Part shown: piece after piece, positions 50,764 through 63,252 of the stretch | How positions within the stretch are numbered: the first letter of the stretch is position 1 | Layout of the letters: every line of letters starts with the position of its first letter | Origin: Salisapilia sapeloensis | Lineage: Eukaryota > Oomycota > Peronosporomycetes > Peronosporales > Salisapiliaceae | DNA: 64,000 nt | Direction of reading: 5' to 3' | Assembly (NCBI GenBank): GCA_023334545.1 | Contig: JAADVB010000038.1 | Coordinates: 38,952-102,951, forward strand | Position numbers and translations under genes: made by a program | The notes under the pieces: model-generated | Told to the model about the DNA's origin: nothing | Database searches by the model: none | The model's input: only the letters and a program-made list of their open reading frames with translations

Positions 50764-51514
50764 TCATTCACTGTCACTGTCACTACTGTAAGCTACGAGT
50801 CCGATCGTTGCTGTCGTCGGTTTCTCTTCGACTTTCTTTTGTTTCTTTTTAGCGTTATCGTCTTCCTTCTTCGCCTTGCGTTTCAATCGAACGGAGAATT
50901 GATTGTTTGTTTGAGATGTTTTCATGGACTTGGATGCAAAGTCAGAGGATTCAGAGCGATTTGATTTGGACGTGTCGGCTTTCATGCCACTTCCACGAGC
51001 TAAGACTAATACATGGTATGAGGTCGTTGTGTCGTGTGCAGGATAGATGGTGTACGTACGGAACTGAGCTTTGTCGGAGTTGTACTGTTCTTTGCGTTTA
51101 TAATCGGATTCAGTCTGCTGAGACTCGAGGTGTCGAATGTACTCGATTTCTTCATCGTCCAAAGCTTTCGGTGGAGCTATTGAGACGGATAAGCGACAGC
51201 GTATGGAACGATTGATGGAATAGCTATACCAAAGGGGTTATTTTTGGACTTCCATTCACGATCTTGCTCTTCCTTGCGTTCCTGAAGCTGGTCGTATAGT
51301 GACTTTCCACTCTCATCACCTTCCTTGACTGCCGGTGCATGCTCTACACGCTTTTCTTCCGTGTTGTCGCCGAAAAGCTACATATTATTAAATCCGCAAT
51401 ATTCCATCAATTCTCATCGTTCCAATGAACTAACAATAAGCGCCGTACGCCGTCTGAAGACGTCAGGATGGACGTCGACACGAAGCCGCCGAGCTTCCCA
51501 CGGTTTTCTGTCAT
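50764..51514 (-). CDS. NIP30/FAM192A (PSME3IP1)-type protein
   Basis: Three exons: 51514-51449, 51377-51230, 51176-50764 (208 aa). Splicing joins KSLYDQLQERKEEQDREW, the NIP30 N-terminal signature, to a PPKALDDEEIEYI block that matches the family's FLDE-like helix. The end is a Lys-rich nuclear stretch (KKEDDNAKKKQKK) followed by acidic YSSDSDSE, which corresponds to the C-terminal segment through which human PIP30/FAM192A binds the PA28-gamma (PSME3) proteasome activator. It is thus likely a nuclear proteasome-activator regulator. The first exon boundary (GGC then GTACGG) is the least certain, and the expected FVS element is present in exon 1. It is convergent with the SP/TP-rich gene, 18 bp apart. 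Confidence 0.75.
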
Positions 51515-51593
51515 CTTAGCTTGTCAACAAATATACCCCGGTGTGCTTTTAGCATACTAAATATACCGCTATAAATTGTGTGGCTTTTGTCTA

Positions 51594-51605
51594 TTTTCCC
51601 GCCAA
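51594..51605 (+). promoter_or_regulatory. E2F-like site in the NIP30-like / URB1 divergent promoter
   Basis: TTTTCCCGCCAA (reverse TTGGCGGGAAAA) lies 33 bp before the URB1 ATG and about 80 bp from the NIP30-like ATG, in a divergent spacer of only 123 bp. It matches the E2F/DP core. Which gene it controls cannot be told from sequence. Confidence 0.45.
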
Positions 51606-51637
51606 CTTGACTGGAAATCACAGCATTCAAGCACAAA

Positions 51638-54600
51638 ATGGACAAGGCTGCCCCGGAGCTCGCTTTACGCGAGTTCTTGTTAGCCGTTGAGCACTCGAAA
51701 CGGTCTCTAGATACTCCTATTGTTGCACTTGCAGAATACTTTGCTTCCGGTGAAGAGAATGCATCTATTATCGCCGAAAAGCTACTCGAGTTCCATCCGC
51801 AGTGCGAACCATTGCTAGATGTTTGGCCAACAAAGCATGGAGCGAATACTCGGTGGGAGAAACGGTCGAGCATCGATGCTTTCTTGCAAGTGACTGCACA
51901 TTTACTGCAAAAGTTATCCGAAACGAGACTTGTGGATGCTGAAGCCTTCGCCTATCGTATCATTAGTGAAAAGTCCTCGAGTCTAGAGAAAATGCTTACA
52001 TGGAGTGACTTGCCGATCATTGAATTTAGAGTTATAAAGCTAATGACGACTATCGTCCACGTCAGCGATGCAACTGCACGTGAGTTCGTCCGTGTCTTTA
52101 ACTTCCAGAGCAATTCGTTTGTCAAACTAGCAGGTCGACGACAGAAACATGCTGAAACTAAACCGACTGAGGAAAATGAGGACAAAGAAGAAGAAGAGGA
52201 AGAAGAGCCGAAAGCTCCGTCGTTCCAAATTCGAGAAGCGTATGTAGAGTTCGTCATTGCTCTCGTCATGAATAACGACAAAAGTGTCCATCGCTTTGCA
52301 CTGCGTGATGGTGGATTAGTCTCCACTCTCTTTAAAAGCATGGATGGAGACACTGCCAAGACGTTAGACAGCATCTTTTCGACGCTCACTACCGCTGTAT
52401 TGGATAACAAGCAGATGGATATGCGTGCCAAGCGCTCGCTATTTAACAAACAGGCCGTGCAGCAATTAGTAAAGAACTTGTTGTCGTCGGAAGATGAAGT
52501 AGCACAAGTCACATCACACATGCTAGACACGTTATTCTTACAACCTCGTGCCTTGTTCGTCGTGTCGTCTGAGAAAGCGACAGGCATTCTTCTCCATACA
52601 AGCGCAACGAAAAGCACGTCGGAAGAAGGTAACGTAACGAACATGACGGCTGCTTCCATGCAAATGGTCCGTTCGACGTTGAATATGCTCAACTGGAACG
52701 ACGTCGTCCAGAGCTCATATGCACAAGCTTTTATCCTCCGTGTCGTACAGACGTATCCAGCTATCTTGGGTGACTACTTGAATACGCTAAGTACATTCAT
52801 TGAGCCAAAGGGCGACTTCAAATGGTTTGCAACTGCGACGTTTATCCAGAAGATGCTGTCGACTCCTATGGACAATCTTGTTCGTGCATTTAAGAATAAA
52901 CAGGAGCTTCCGACGTGGTGTACGGCTGATATTGTCGCGAGTCGGTTGATTGCACCGATGAACTGGCGCAAAGAGCTTTCCCGTGGCGTCCAGCACTCGA
53001 ATAACTTAGTCGTGTACTCGACGTTAGGTATCATATGTACGATCCTCGGTCGCTACAACGTTGTTGTAGCTAGACTACAAGCTGTTGGTGCTTCTGAAGT
53101 CCTCTCAGGCGTCGAGAATGGCGTTCGGGCGTTGTTACCGAGTGCAGAAGCATTGGTGTCGTTACTGACAAAGCTATGTGCGTCCGTGGAAGGCAGCGAA
53201 CTGTTGTACTGGCGAGCGCTGTCTGTCTTCCGAAGCTATCTCACCCACCTTCCGCACGCGACGCAGGAAGCCAAGGTAGACTTTTCCAAACTACTAGCTT
53301 GGTCCTTTTTCCATGCACCAAGTGACAAGCCGATCGTGAATGCGATTGTCGGTGAAATGCTTCACTTTCTATCGATCGTACCCCCCTCTCGTCTCTTCTT
53401 CCTGTACTCGAAAAGCAGTAAGGGGTCTTCTCAACTATGTCAGTTGCTCCACATGTGCGTCTCGTCCCCTGTGGTGGAGATCCAACGGCTTTGTAATCAA
53501 GTCTTGCAACGTGCACTTGTATCGTCCGGAGCGTTCGGACGTAGTGATAGTCGAGCAAGTGGACGTGCTGAGAAGGAAGTGAAGAGGTGGATGGAAGCGT
53601 TGCAGAAGGGAGATGATAAATGCGCCGAGTTGGTCGAAACTTTAGTCCAAAACGCACGTTCGGATCCGTTGCAGTACGTCAACTGGTTCTATCGCATCCA
53701 GACACAGCATAACAGAGGTACGGATGCTACAGAGCTCGTCGTTAGTCCCATGACTATCGCTCTAGTCAAGTTTTTGCAGACGAGTGCAGAGGAGGTTGCA
53801 ATCTCTGTCGAAGCTTTCGCCGTGTCTGTGCTGAATGTAGAGCTCGTGTCCTGTGATCGTCCGGAGCAATTGGCTCTAGTTATTGCTGGTGGCGAGACAG
53901 TGGGCGATGAAACGACAGATGATGGCGGCGGATCGAAGAAACGAAAGCGAGAGACAGAGACTTCTGCAGTAGGAAATCAAGCGCATGGGTATCAACAGCT
54001 ACGACACTGTTGCAATCAAATCTGTGAGTTTGCTAGTGAATCGACAAGCAAGAAATCAAAGGTACGCAAGTCGAAAGTTGCCTCCAAGTGGAGTCAACAT
54101 GCAAGTAATGAAGAGTTCCAGAAAGATTTGCATGCATTGGATGAAGAAACGTTTAAGAAATGTATCGTCGACATCCTGCATGACTTTTCTTCGACTAAAA
54201 GTCGGATGCCGATAGTCGAGACGTACCTATCAACTCGTTTCGATGTGGACGTTTTGGAGGCACATCGTCAAACGAATGACAAGAAAGAGCAGACTGCTCT
54301 TCGAAGAGTTATTAAGCAGATCCATTTGCCAGTGCTAGCTCAGTGCTCTCTTCTACGTGCGTGTGATAGTAAGAAGGTAGAAGAAGAGTATCGGAAGAGT
54401 GTCTTAGAATTGCATGACATGGTCTCGAGACAACAAAAGCAAAAGATACTGGAGATGGAAGATGCTGCTCGTATCTGTGACCAAGCGATCTTTGCTCTGA
54501 CGCAATTCGACTGGTCGAATCGATCGACAGAAGCGAATGCTAGTCTATGTGCTCTTCTCTTAGATGTAGGTCTCTCGGTTATCTTTACATCCGATCGATC

Positions 54601-57600
54601 GATGTCAGATGCACTTTTGACGCGAATGAAGAGGAGTCGAGAATACATTGTGAATGGCAGTGTCCAGGCATCCAAGAAACAGGCGCAATTGCAACGCTTG
54701 CTAGGCGTCGAATTGTGCTGGTTGCAGGTGCGTGGTGACGCACAGGCACTGCAGGAGATGTATATGGACGGTGCGAACGTCGCGATGGTTGCTACGTTGA
54801 GTAGACTGCTGCCGATCTCGTCTCGACTACGTGTCTTGGACTGTGTTCTACAGGAGGAACAGACAAGTCCAGTGGGTATGACGCTCGCGAAGCGCCTCAT
54901 TCAGTCGCTTTATGCCGACGGAAAAGCAGCAAGTAAGGATATGGAAAAGTTTGGAAGCAAGGAATCACTTCGGCAAAGAGTGTGGACACTCGTGTCGGAC
55001 ATGAAGGCGAGTGACTTGACGTCGAAAGAATACATTGGTATCCTCTCAGTCCTCGCAAGCTTAGGTGGTGTCGACGCTGCTACTTTATGCCAGTCGATCT
55101 CTTCGACTACTATGCCACTTGCTCTCAATGCGTCTTTAAACCCTTCTGACGATGTGGATGGAGTAAAAGTACTTCAGTATGTGCTTGCAGCTGTAAACGC
55201 GAGTTCTGTAGAAGACGGGTCGACACAGACACTTGTGGACTCGCTACGAGCAAGTCTCGATGATCGGATATGCAGTACGAAAGGCCGAGAGATGCCAACG
55301 TACTTGACGATGTACTATCGTGTCTTTGGCGCTCCTCAATCGACGGATCTGACGCTAGTAGCAAAAAGAATCACGCAAGAAGCTGTTAACTCGATTCTGA
55401 GTGGTGAAGCGGACAAGCTATCTCTGGACTGTGTGTACTTTGCAGCTCAGTTCTCTCAATCTAATATGGTGTCTCCGACACTTACGTTCCAAAAGTTGTT
55501 GGAGATCAAGGCTGACTCGAAAATGCTGACTCAAGTACAGTTGACGATTCTGCTGCTGATTGCTCGTAGAGGAGAATGGAACAGTTCTGATGAAGAGCTT
55601 TATAGTTTCATGAACTATCTGCTAGAATGTCGCTTCACTGCTGTTGATTCTTTCCTCAATGGACAAAAGGACAAGGCACATTGCAAGCAACTTTTGAAGG
55701 GTATAAGCATCTTACTGCAGTGCATCCTGGAGAAAGTTAAGGGTACGTATACGAACCCTACTGTGCTCTCGCTCGAGCGTATTCTAGATGCTATCCGTCT
55801 CTCGGATCAATTGTCCGAGTTCGAGATGATAATGCTCTACCTGAACGATGTCCTTCGGTACTCGAACGCAAAGAACTTGGTTGAAACAGATGCGGGTGAA
55901 CTCCTATCGACTCTACTAGACCACAAGTGCTTGCAGAGTGCGTTGGAGACGAAGACCACGAAACTCGTTACGCTCCAAGTGATCGTTCAGCTCATGCGAG
56001 TGACTGCAACCCATCAAGAGCGTGTCTTCAAGCTGTTGCTCAGTCTCTACTCCATGTCACTATCATCTTGGGACCGTCTTCTCTTTGGTATCATGCAAGA
56101 GCTAATCGCCGGGGCGGACGATCTGTCGTTTAAAAAGTTCAGCTTCCGCTTCCATGACCATATTCAGCCGACGTTGTCGACCAAGTCTGGGAAGATGAAC
56201 GTCAAGGCAGAAGCAGAGTGGCTACTAGGTGAAGCTCTCGAGTCAGTACGCATTCGAGCTACAGTCGATAACTTCCCGCTCGAGCGTGAAGTCCATGGAC
56301 AAGTAGAAGTAGATGATCTCCTCTTTGATGATACTTTATTGGTCGAAGAAGAGGAAGTAGAATCTTATGATCCTGCATTCTTACTCCCAATGCTCGCACA
56401 CTTCGTGACGGCTGCAGATGTATCGTCCACGAAATTTGTCCAGCAAGGTATGCTCGGCATTGCACTCCGAGCGACTTCATCCAAGGCGACTTCTATGCGA
56501 GAATACGGCTATGGTATCGTCGCTCACTTCCATGAAGTACTGGCAAAGGACAATGGTGAGTTCAAGGCTGGGAGACAAGTACACTTGGCACTCGATACAC
56601 TGCGCAATGGCGTTTCGCAATCTCTGGAGCAAATCCCTTCCATCGTATCGGTCTTTCTGAATGACGCTGCCTCGATATTATGTCGACCTGCACATGTCAT
56701 GTACCCGTTGCTCAACCGATTTTTCCTGTCGAAACCGGCTCTAAATGTCGCGGAAGTGCCCATGTTCTTCTCGCTTTTTAACAGCTACACGCCACAGACA
56801 TCTAAGCAAGAACGATCGTGGCTACTACATGTTCTAAGACGTGGTATGTGCGATGATACGGATGCAGAACTGCTCGGGCAGCGTCGTATCTACTCTGTCA
56901 TGATGAGCTTCTTTGCATCTGAGCTAGCGGATGTTCATGCGCAGTTACTAGTAGGTAGAATTTTATGCCAAGCTTTGAAGACAGTAGAGGGAGCAGCTGA
57001 GCTACTGGAAAAAGCCAGTATACTTGCCTGGATCGGTACGCAAGTCTTGAGGCTAAAGAACCGTGTCAACGCGACGATTCTCCCGCTGCTTGTCGAAATG
57101 CTTGAGATCGCCATGAACGCTATAAATGAGATCGAGATGGACAGTGAACAACAGCGAGCACTAGAGCTTCACGCCATCAATGCGTTCCTAGCTGTTTGTG
57201 AAGTCCCAGATGCGTCTCATGGCGACAGCGAAGAGTTCAAGACCAAACGAGCTCACATTGCGAAGACGGTAACATTTATCTAGTTTACTTATATTGTCAT
57301 GTAGCATTAACGATGAAACGTGTAGATTGTGCTTAACATGGCGCCCAAGTGTCCACTGTGGGTGATGCAGAAACTACTGGATGCTTCAGACAAGGATGTC
57401 GCACTCGCACTTGTCATCAACTTGGATGTTGCGCATCATCCAGATTTCAATGCTTCGTTCTGCCCTTCATGGTCGAAGTTACTATGCCAAGCTATTCTAT
57501 CAGTGAGCAATGGAGATGGCCACGAGTCACCTCCAAAGACTCGGGATACATGGACAGCAGCGCTTACAGCATTCCAAAGAATACTCGATGCATCGCCTGA

Positions 57601-57673
57601 TTTAAAAGTCTTGGTAGTATCGGACCTTCAGCGTGAGAATCCAGGCACCGTTGCATCCGTCTTGACTGCTTAA
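51638..57673 (+). CDS. URB1: URB1/Npa1 large-subunit pre-ribosome protein (1992 aa)
   Basis: Exon 1 is 51638-57268 and exon 2 is 57326-57673, joined across a 57-nt intron so that HIAKT continues IVLNMAPKCPLWV. The protein is a long helical-repeat scaffold. The N-terminal block (a SPEYF/ASGEEN-type helix, then CEPLLDVW, TAHLLQKL, MTTIVHVSDATAREFV, RVFNFQS) and the acidic EENEDKEEEEEE loop fit URB1/Npa1. A second conserved region sits near the C-terminus (SWLLHVLRRGMCDDTDAELLGQRRIYSVMMSFF). A Lys-rich GGGSKKRKRE segment lies mid-protein. Npa1 acts in the earliest 60S pre-ribosomal particles with other helicase-associated factors. Omitting exon 2 would truncate 116 residues. Confidence 0.87.
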
Positions 57674-57831
57674 AGTAGCCATTCGAAAACGGGGTTTGTA
57701 TAAGTGCACGCAAATAGATTTCTTTCATCTCTTTCTTCGTCTCCATACTATTTCTAGTTCCGAGGCGTTTTCCGTTGCGTGTGCGAAACAGTGGTCATTC
57801 CAGACGCATTGAACAAGAGAATCGCTCCTGC

Positions 57832-60800
57832 ATGTCGTTCGATGCGATAGCAAAGCACTGCTTTGCATACAATGGCTCTCTTGTGAGTGTCGTCAATGAA
57901 GATACCATCGCTTATTCGTGTGGTAACACGATCCAATTTTACGATACAGTGTCGAAAACCCAAAGTTGCATCGTCCGGGCAGCTTCTCGGTCATTAGGAG
58001 CTTTCGACTGCTGTGCCCGTACATCTTTCGTCGCCGTCGCTGTTATTGAACCCCAAGCGGAATTACAACTCTACTCGTATCCTGATAAGAAGCTGCGTGG
58101 CAAACTATCCCTTTCATCTCCAAAGGATGATAAACAAGGCGCTAGGAAAGCCATATCTCAGAAGAGTCAAAGTACTGATATCGACGAGACTATCAACGAG
58201 TATGAGCTGCTAAAGTTCTCCAGATGCGGTAGCCGGATACTTAGCGTGAGCAAGACAACACCTCTTGGTCAAGATCCTGTTCGGAAGCTTTGTGTTTGGG
58301 ATGTAAAGTCTCAGCATTTGCTTTATGGATGCGCATCAAAAACTCTACAGCTTGGTAGAATCGCATTTGCATCTTTCGATCCTGAAAACCTCGATCGGAT
58401 TCTCATCGGTGGAGAGGATGGACTGCAGGTTTGGAAACTTTACAACGCTCAGGACCCCATTTCTGTTCTGCGAAGCGTTCAAGTCAAGCCATGGGACAAG
58501 AATGCTCGAGAAAACGCTTGGGTCTGCCATGCATGGCTGCCAACGGGCCAAGCTTTGGTATCGAACCAAATCGGAAACGTTTATCTACTTGGTGTGTCAA
58601 CTGGCCAGCTTGTGAAGCCACTTGAAAACGCACGTCACCCGGATGAAAAAGTTATTACTGCTATGTCGACTACCTCTGAATCGGTTGTCGTGGCATACGA
58701 CGATGGACTAGTGCAATGGTTTGAAGTTGAAGGAAACTCACTGGATTTGGAAATTGTGCACTCTGTCTCCATGGTGTCAGTTACTGGGACGGAGAATGAA
58801 ATGTCGATCAAGTGCATGCTGTTTTCGCCGTCTTATGCACATCTGTACGCCAGTACGCCTGACACCATTTTAAAGATGAAGAGCTCCATTCCAGAGGTGA
58901 AAGAGGCAGAGGTCGAACAAGAAGCAGAAGATGCATCAGTAGTGTTGGCGGAAGACACTTCGAGTACAACTCCACCGAAGCAGAGCGATGCAGTATTGCC
59001 AGATGAGCCAGAAGAAGTGAAGCTTGAAACTGAAGAGGAAGCTCAGGAAGAAGATACTTTTATCCAGAAGCTGGCAGTATCGCCACGTAATGAAATCTTT
59101 GCGACTAGCACGATTACGCCGTGTGGAGGAGTTTTTGGCGAAGACACTTATGTTGTGTCAGGAGGTATCGATGGCCAACTATTCGCGTGGAATCTACGTT
59201 ATGGCAAAGGGATTGAACCATATCCTCTAGCAGATATATTTTCAAAGTCGGTTCTGATGGAGTCTGACCCCGAGGAAATTGAAGAAGTTGAGAAACAGGT
59301 AATCGTTACAAGCATATCGAGCGTCTCAGCGGATCCAATTCTCGGAGTTGGTGATCATACGGGAAGATTGCGAATTGTGTGTGTAGCTAAGCAGGCGAAT
59401 GATGCTCAACCGCTGGAAGTATTGCCACTACATTCAGTTCAATTATATGACTATGGCCATCCACTGGATGTGTTGGAGGTGCATCCAAACCAGCCTTTAT
59501 TGCTTGCTGCGTCCACTCAAACTGCAACAGTATATATCATTTCCCTAGAGCATGAGATTCGATTCCCAGTTCTAGCCTTCTATCGTCTAAAAGTTAATGA
59601 TGAGGCCATTGTGGATGCCAAATGGTCTATATCGGCGCTCAATCGATCGTCTACGGTGTTTACAGTGTTATCGTCTTCAGGAGAGCACCATTTCGTACGA
59701 TATGTCCCCGATCAAACTGAATATATAAGTGAAAGCGATGACCTGCAAACTGTCGAATTAGTCGCGACTTCTGTAGTCAGCAATGCAGTGACGAACATTG
59801 GATTTACGTCACTCCAATTTTTACCAAACGCTCCGGTCTCAGTGATGCTCATGAGCTCCATCGACTCCACGGAGCTTGTCGCTCTCAAGTATAACGATGG
59901 GAAATCCGGCGACGTACCAAGTTTATCTTCGAAAGTGCTTGCTCCGACGGCCCATGAAGGAGGCATAAACTGCTTGGCAGTGTTTCCACGCCCATTTGCA
60001 AACAATGTTGAGCTAGTTTCCACTGCAGGTGTAGACGGTGTCATCACGTTTTGGCTGATAACATTCCTCTCGAGCGTGGCCTTCGATAGTGACGCACCCA
60101 CGTGGAAGCTAGAGGATGTTCAAATCACGAAAAAGAAATCGATCGCGATGCATACGGGTCCGATCATAGCTATGCAGTTCATTTTCTTGGAATCAGAGGC
60201 ATATCTAGTCACAATCGGCAGTGATAAGAGCTCGTTTGCATTGGAACTACGAATCGATTTAAGTGCATCTAGCGAATTTGATACGACTCCAACGAGTATC
60301 AATCCCTTGTACGTGAGTATTGAAGAGGTAGCCAAGTTTCAACATGTTTACGATCCTGAACAAGAAGCAGAGACGACCCCGTTCATGGACATTTATAATG
60401 CACATGTCGAGTCGAAAGCACATAGTCGCACTGACAAGGATAAAGATAAAACGAGAGCAGCACTAGCGGAGCTCGCAGAGAGCATGAAGCAATTGCTTTC
60501 AAGAAATGAAGACCTTCCTGAGGATGAACAATTATCTCGTGAAGAGTTTGTTCTGAACATGGAGTGGAAAGACACGGCTGTACAAGCGAATGGCGAGAAA
60601 GCAGAAGCCTATCGTGTCGAGCTGAATCGTGCGATCTCGAAGCAGAGTATTATTCGAGAGCGTATGAAGCGAGAGTTCTGGGATGACATGAAAGAACATG
60701 GTATTAAGCTGAGAGGACTATCTCCCTCGTCAACTGCCTTTGTGTACAACTTCCCAATACGGACAAAGAAGCAAGACATGGAAAAGAAGGCAAAACAGAT

Positions 60801-63252
60801 TCAGCTCCTGCGTATCATCGAGCACGAGCATCAACGTCAAGAGTCAGCCATGGGATCGTCTAACTCTCCATCTACCCGTTTTTCAAGTACGATTTCTTCT
60901 GAGCTACAGTGGATGGTGGATGCTGGTAAAGATCATCCAAGCATAGTACTTACTCGCACGAATTTATCGCCATCAGATGAAAGTCAAGTACCTGAAAAGT
61001 CTGTCGAGTCGTTGGAACCAGAAGATATCGTATACCATCCTGCTTTACTTCACAGTCGCAAACAACGCCGCATTCAGATTGAGCTTCTACACAACTACAT
61101 TCACAAGCTATGGCTCGCATATAATGACAAGTTCAAAAAAATTTCTCAGCTAAAGCGTACGAAAATGGATGAGATCGAATCAAAGAACAAACGCATAGCT
61201 GAAATTCGTGCTGAGTTGGCCACTACAGATAGTGCGACGGAAGCGAATCCGACTTGGGCAACGGATGAAATTGCAGCATCAATATTGGAGGTAACTGAAG
61301 ATGAAATGGTTGAAAGACCTTACGAAACACTGGCAATGCGTCGGCGTCGTGAAAAAGAGGAGGCAGAGAAAGCAGAGTTGGAGGCGAGTCGCCGGAAGGA
61401 TGATGCACCGACACGAGCCTTGAATGACATGATGAATGGAACGTTAGAAGTGACAAAGGAATCCTTAGCGACTGCTACATTGGAAAAAGAGACTTGGATG
61501 ATAGAAACACCTGAAGAGGAGCTTACGCCCGACCAGAAGTTATTGATTGCCGAGTTTGAAGCCAAACAGCAAAAGCTTGCAGAAGAACAGGACAAATACC
61601 GAAAAGCGCTCGACCAAGAACTGAAGAAACTACAAGCTGAAATTGAAGATATCATTCACGCGTTTGATCATGAACTCGTAGGAATGCAAAGCACCTACCT
61701 GGACGTTCGACGTGACACTATCGTCCAGCAACTGTACATGGCTCGATTGCAATCAGACTTGCTGTCATTTGAAATTACACAGAATAAACGTAGTGGCGGT
61801 AATGAGAAACTACCGTTGTTGGAGCAGATACTGAATCATACAGATGATGCCATTGACTGGTTCACGTCTCATGCTGAAGCTTTGAAAGACGAGTGGCAAC
61901 GAGCAGTAGAAAATGAAAAGCACTGTGAACGTACCTTTATGAGAGAGTTGGAAGAAGCAACTGGAGGTGTTAGTCTAGATGCTGATTTGGCCAAGCAGGT
62001 ATATGAGCTGTACAAAAAGCGCGATAAGGACAGTTTGGATGAAAACCAAAAGCCTGGGTCACGTGCTAAGCGAACCCAAGCCAACGATAGGAGCAATAAT
62101 GGGTCGCTGGTCGCTACTCAAAGAGGATCTCAGAAAGAGTTGTTGCTTTCCACGAAATCAATCGGTAGCGATCGACCTAGTCTAGATCCATTCCACCACG
62201 TTGATCACATTCGTGCTCCAGTACCAGTACATGAGCGAGTGTTTGCTTCATTAGACTATGATCATGATCGACCGGAAGGTTTGATCGTGGATGATCGTAT
62301 GTGGAGGGCGTTAGATGTACTTCGAACAAAGCGCTTGCGTGCGGAAGCCATGGCGAAGGAGAAAGCTAACCAAGTCCTCAAGGCTCGATCGATTGTCGAA
62401 GAGTTGCAAGGCCAACGAGAAAAGTTCGCTTTGGCTCGCGAGCAACACCTAGTGGAGCAAGATGAACAAGCCCGAAGACTCGAGTTTGTCATGGAGAATG
62501 CACCAGTGCTCGTTCATCTGAAGCAAGGACAGGATGAAGCCGCTGTGAACCCGATAGTGCTTGCGAGCGGTGATCCAAATGATAGCACTGACCTCATGGT
62601 GGCTCGCTCGAGTGTTGAAAAGCTGAACGCAGTGCTACAAGAGCATGGGCGTGAGCAAGTTGGGATTTTGACAAAGATCAAAGACTTTCGGAAGAACATC
62701 AACCTCATGCAATGGGAGCATGCTCTCTTGGACATGCAAATTACAGACGCGGACGAACTGTATACCGATCTACAGCTACTTCGTGTCACGAAAGACCTTC
62801 AAGAGCTCTTTCGCACAGGTGACACGTCCTATAAACAGCAACGCGAAATCAATTTGCTTCATTCCAAGTTGGAACATGTTGCCAAGCATCATCAAAAAAA
62901 GCTCGTGAAAATCGAAAGTGGCACACAGCAGCTTCGTCGTCAAGTAGTGGAGAGGCAACGAGAAAATAATGGGTTTGAAGAACAGGTTCGACAGCTTGAG
63001 ACAGATGTCCAGATTCGTGAAGACATCTTGGCAAGTCGTCAACGAAAGAGCTGCAGGGATCTTGGAGAGCCTACGGATGAACGTTTGAAAGCAATTACCA
63101 TTCGCCGTAAGCTCATGGACCTTGCACGAGCGCAAACGGACGAGATCGAGTACCTACGAGCTGAACTCGATCGTATGCGTCGTCGAACATTTCCGAGCTT
63201 TGTTCAGTATCAAGCGGAGACGCTGTACCACCCGCCTGACATGGCGCCATAG
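57832..63252 (+). CDS. CFAP43/CFAP44-type WD40 plus coiled-coil axonemal protein (1806 aa)
   Basis: A single exon. The first 640 residues are WD40 beta-propeller repeats (CVWDVKS, LQVWKLY, VVSGGIDGQLFAWNLR, VELVSTAGVDGVITFWL), followed by a linker and about 1000 residues of coiled coil. The transition (DLPEDEQLSREEFVLN, then MKREFWDDM) and the C-terminal elements KQGQ, INLMQWEHALLDMQ and RRRTFPSFVQY fit the paired flagellar proteins CFAP43 (WDR96) and CFAP44 (WDR52), which form the tether/tether-head of inner dynein arm f. The length is nearer CFAP44 (about 1850), but some blocks resemble CFAP43, so I leave the paralogue open. The ATG at 57832 is used because the frame upstream has only a TTG start. 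A role in zoospore motility is expected. Confidence 0.85.
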   Translation: MSFDAIAKHCFAYNGSLVSVVNEDTIAYSCGNTIQFYDTVSKTQSCIVRAASRSLGAFDCCARTSFVAVAVIEPQAELQLYSYPDKKLRGKLSLSSPKDDKQGARKAISQKSQSTDIDETINEYELLKFSRCGSRILSVSKTTPLGQDPVRKLCVWDVKSQHLLYGCASKTLQLGRIAFASFDPENLDRILIGGEDGLQVWKLYNAQDPISVLRSVQVKPWDKNARENAWVCHAWLPTGQALVSNQIGNVYLLGVSTGQLVKPLENARHPDEKVITAMSTTSESVVVAYDDGLVQWFEVEGNSLDLEIVHSVSMVSVTGTENEMSIKCMLFSPSYAHLYASTPDTILKMKSSIPEVKEAEVEQEAEDASVVLAEDTSSTTPPKQSDAVLPDEPEEVKLETEEEAQEEDTFIQKLAVSPRNEIFATSTITPCGGVFGEDTYVVSGGIDGQLFAWNLRYGKGIEPYPLADIFSKSVLMESDPEEIEEVEKQVIVTSISSVSADPILGVGDHTGRLRIVCVAKQANDAQPLEVLPLHSVQLYDYGHPLDVLEVHPNQPLLLAASTQTATVYIISLEHEIRFPVLAFYRLKVNDEAIVDAKWSISALNRSSTVFTVLSSSGEHHFVRYVPDQTEYISESDDLQTVELVATSVVSNAVTNIGFTSLQFLPNAPVSVMLMSSIDSTELVALKYNDGKSGDVPSLSSKVLAPTAHEGGINCLAVFPRPFANNVELVSTAGVDGVITFWLITFLSSVAFDSDAPTWKLEDVQITKKKSIAMHTGPIIAMQFIFLESEAYLVTIGSDKSSFALELRIDLSASSEFDTTPTSINPLYVSIEEVAKFQHVYDPEQEAETTPFMDIYNAHVESKAHSRTDKDKDKTRAALAELAESMKQLLSRNEDLPEDEQLSREEFVLNMEWKDTAVQANGEKAEAYRVELNRAISKQSIIRERMKREFWDDMKEHGIKLRGLSPSSTAFVYNFPIRTKKQDMEKKAKQIQLLRIIEHEHQRQESAMGSSNSPSTRFSSTISSELQWMVDAGKDHPSIVLTRTNLSPSDESQVPEKSVESLEPEDIVYHPALLHSRKQRRIQIELLHNYIHKLWLAYNDKFKKISQLKRTKMDEIESKNKRIAEIRAELATTDSATEANPTWATDEIAASILEVTEDEMVERPYETLAMRRRREKEEAEKAELEASRRKDDAPTRALNDMMNGTLEVTKESLATATLEKETWMIETPEEELTPDQKLLIAEFEAKQQKLAEEQDKYRKALDQELKKLQAEIEDIIHAFDHELVGMQSTYLDVRRDTIVQQLYMARLQSDLLSFEITQNKRSGGNEKLPLLEQILNHTDDAIDWFTSHAEALKDEWQRAVENEKHCERTFMRELEEATGGVSLDADLAKQVYELYKKRDKDSLDENQKPGSRAKRTQANDRSNNGSLVATQRGSQKELLLSTKSIGSDRPSLDPFHHVDHIRAPVPVHERVFASLDYDHDRPEGLIVDDRMWRALDVLRTKRLRAEAMAKEKANQVLKARSIVEELQGQREKFALAREQHLVEQDEQARRLEFVMENAPVLVHLKQGQDEAAVNPIVLASGDPNDSTDLMVARSSVEKLNAVLQEHGREQVGILTKIKDFRKNINLMQWEHALLDMQITDADELYTDLQLLRVTKDLQELFRTGDTSYKQQREINLLHSKLEHVAKHHQKKLVKIESGTQQLRRQVVERQRENNGFEEQVRQLETDVQIREDILASRQRKSCRDLGEPTDERLKAITIRRKLMDLARAQTDEIEYLRAELDRMRRRTFPSFVQYQAETLYHPPDMAP

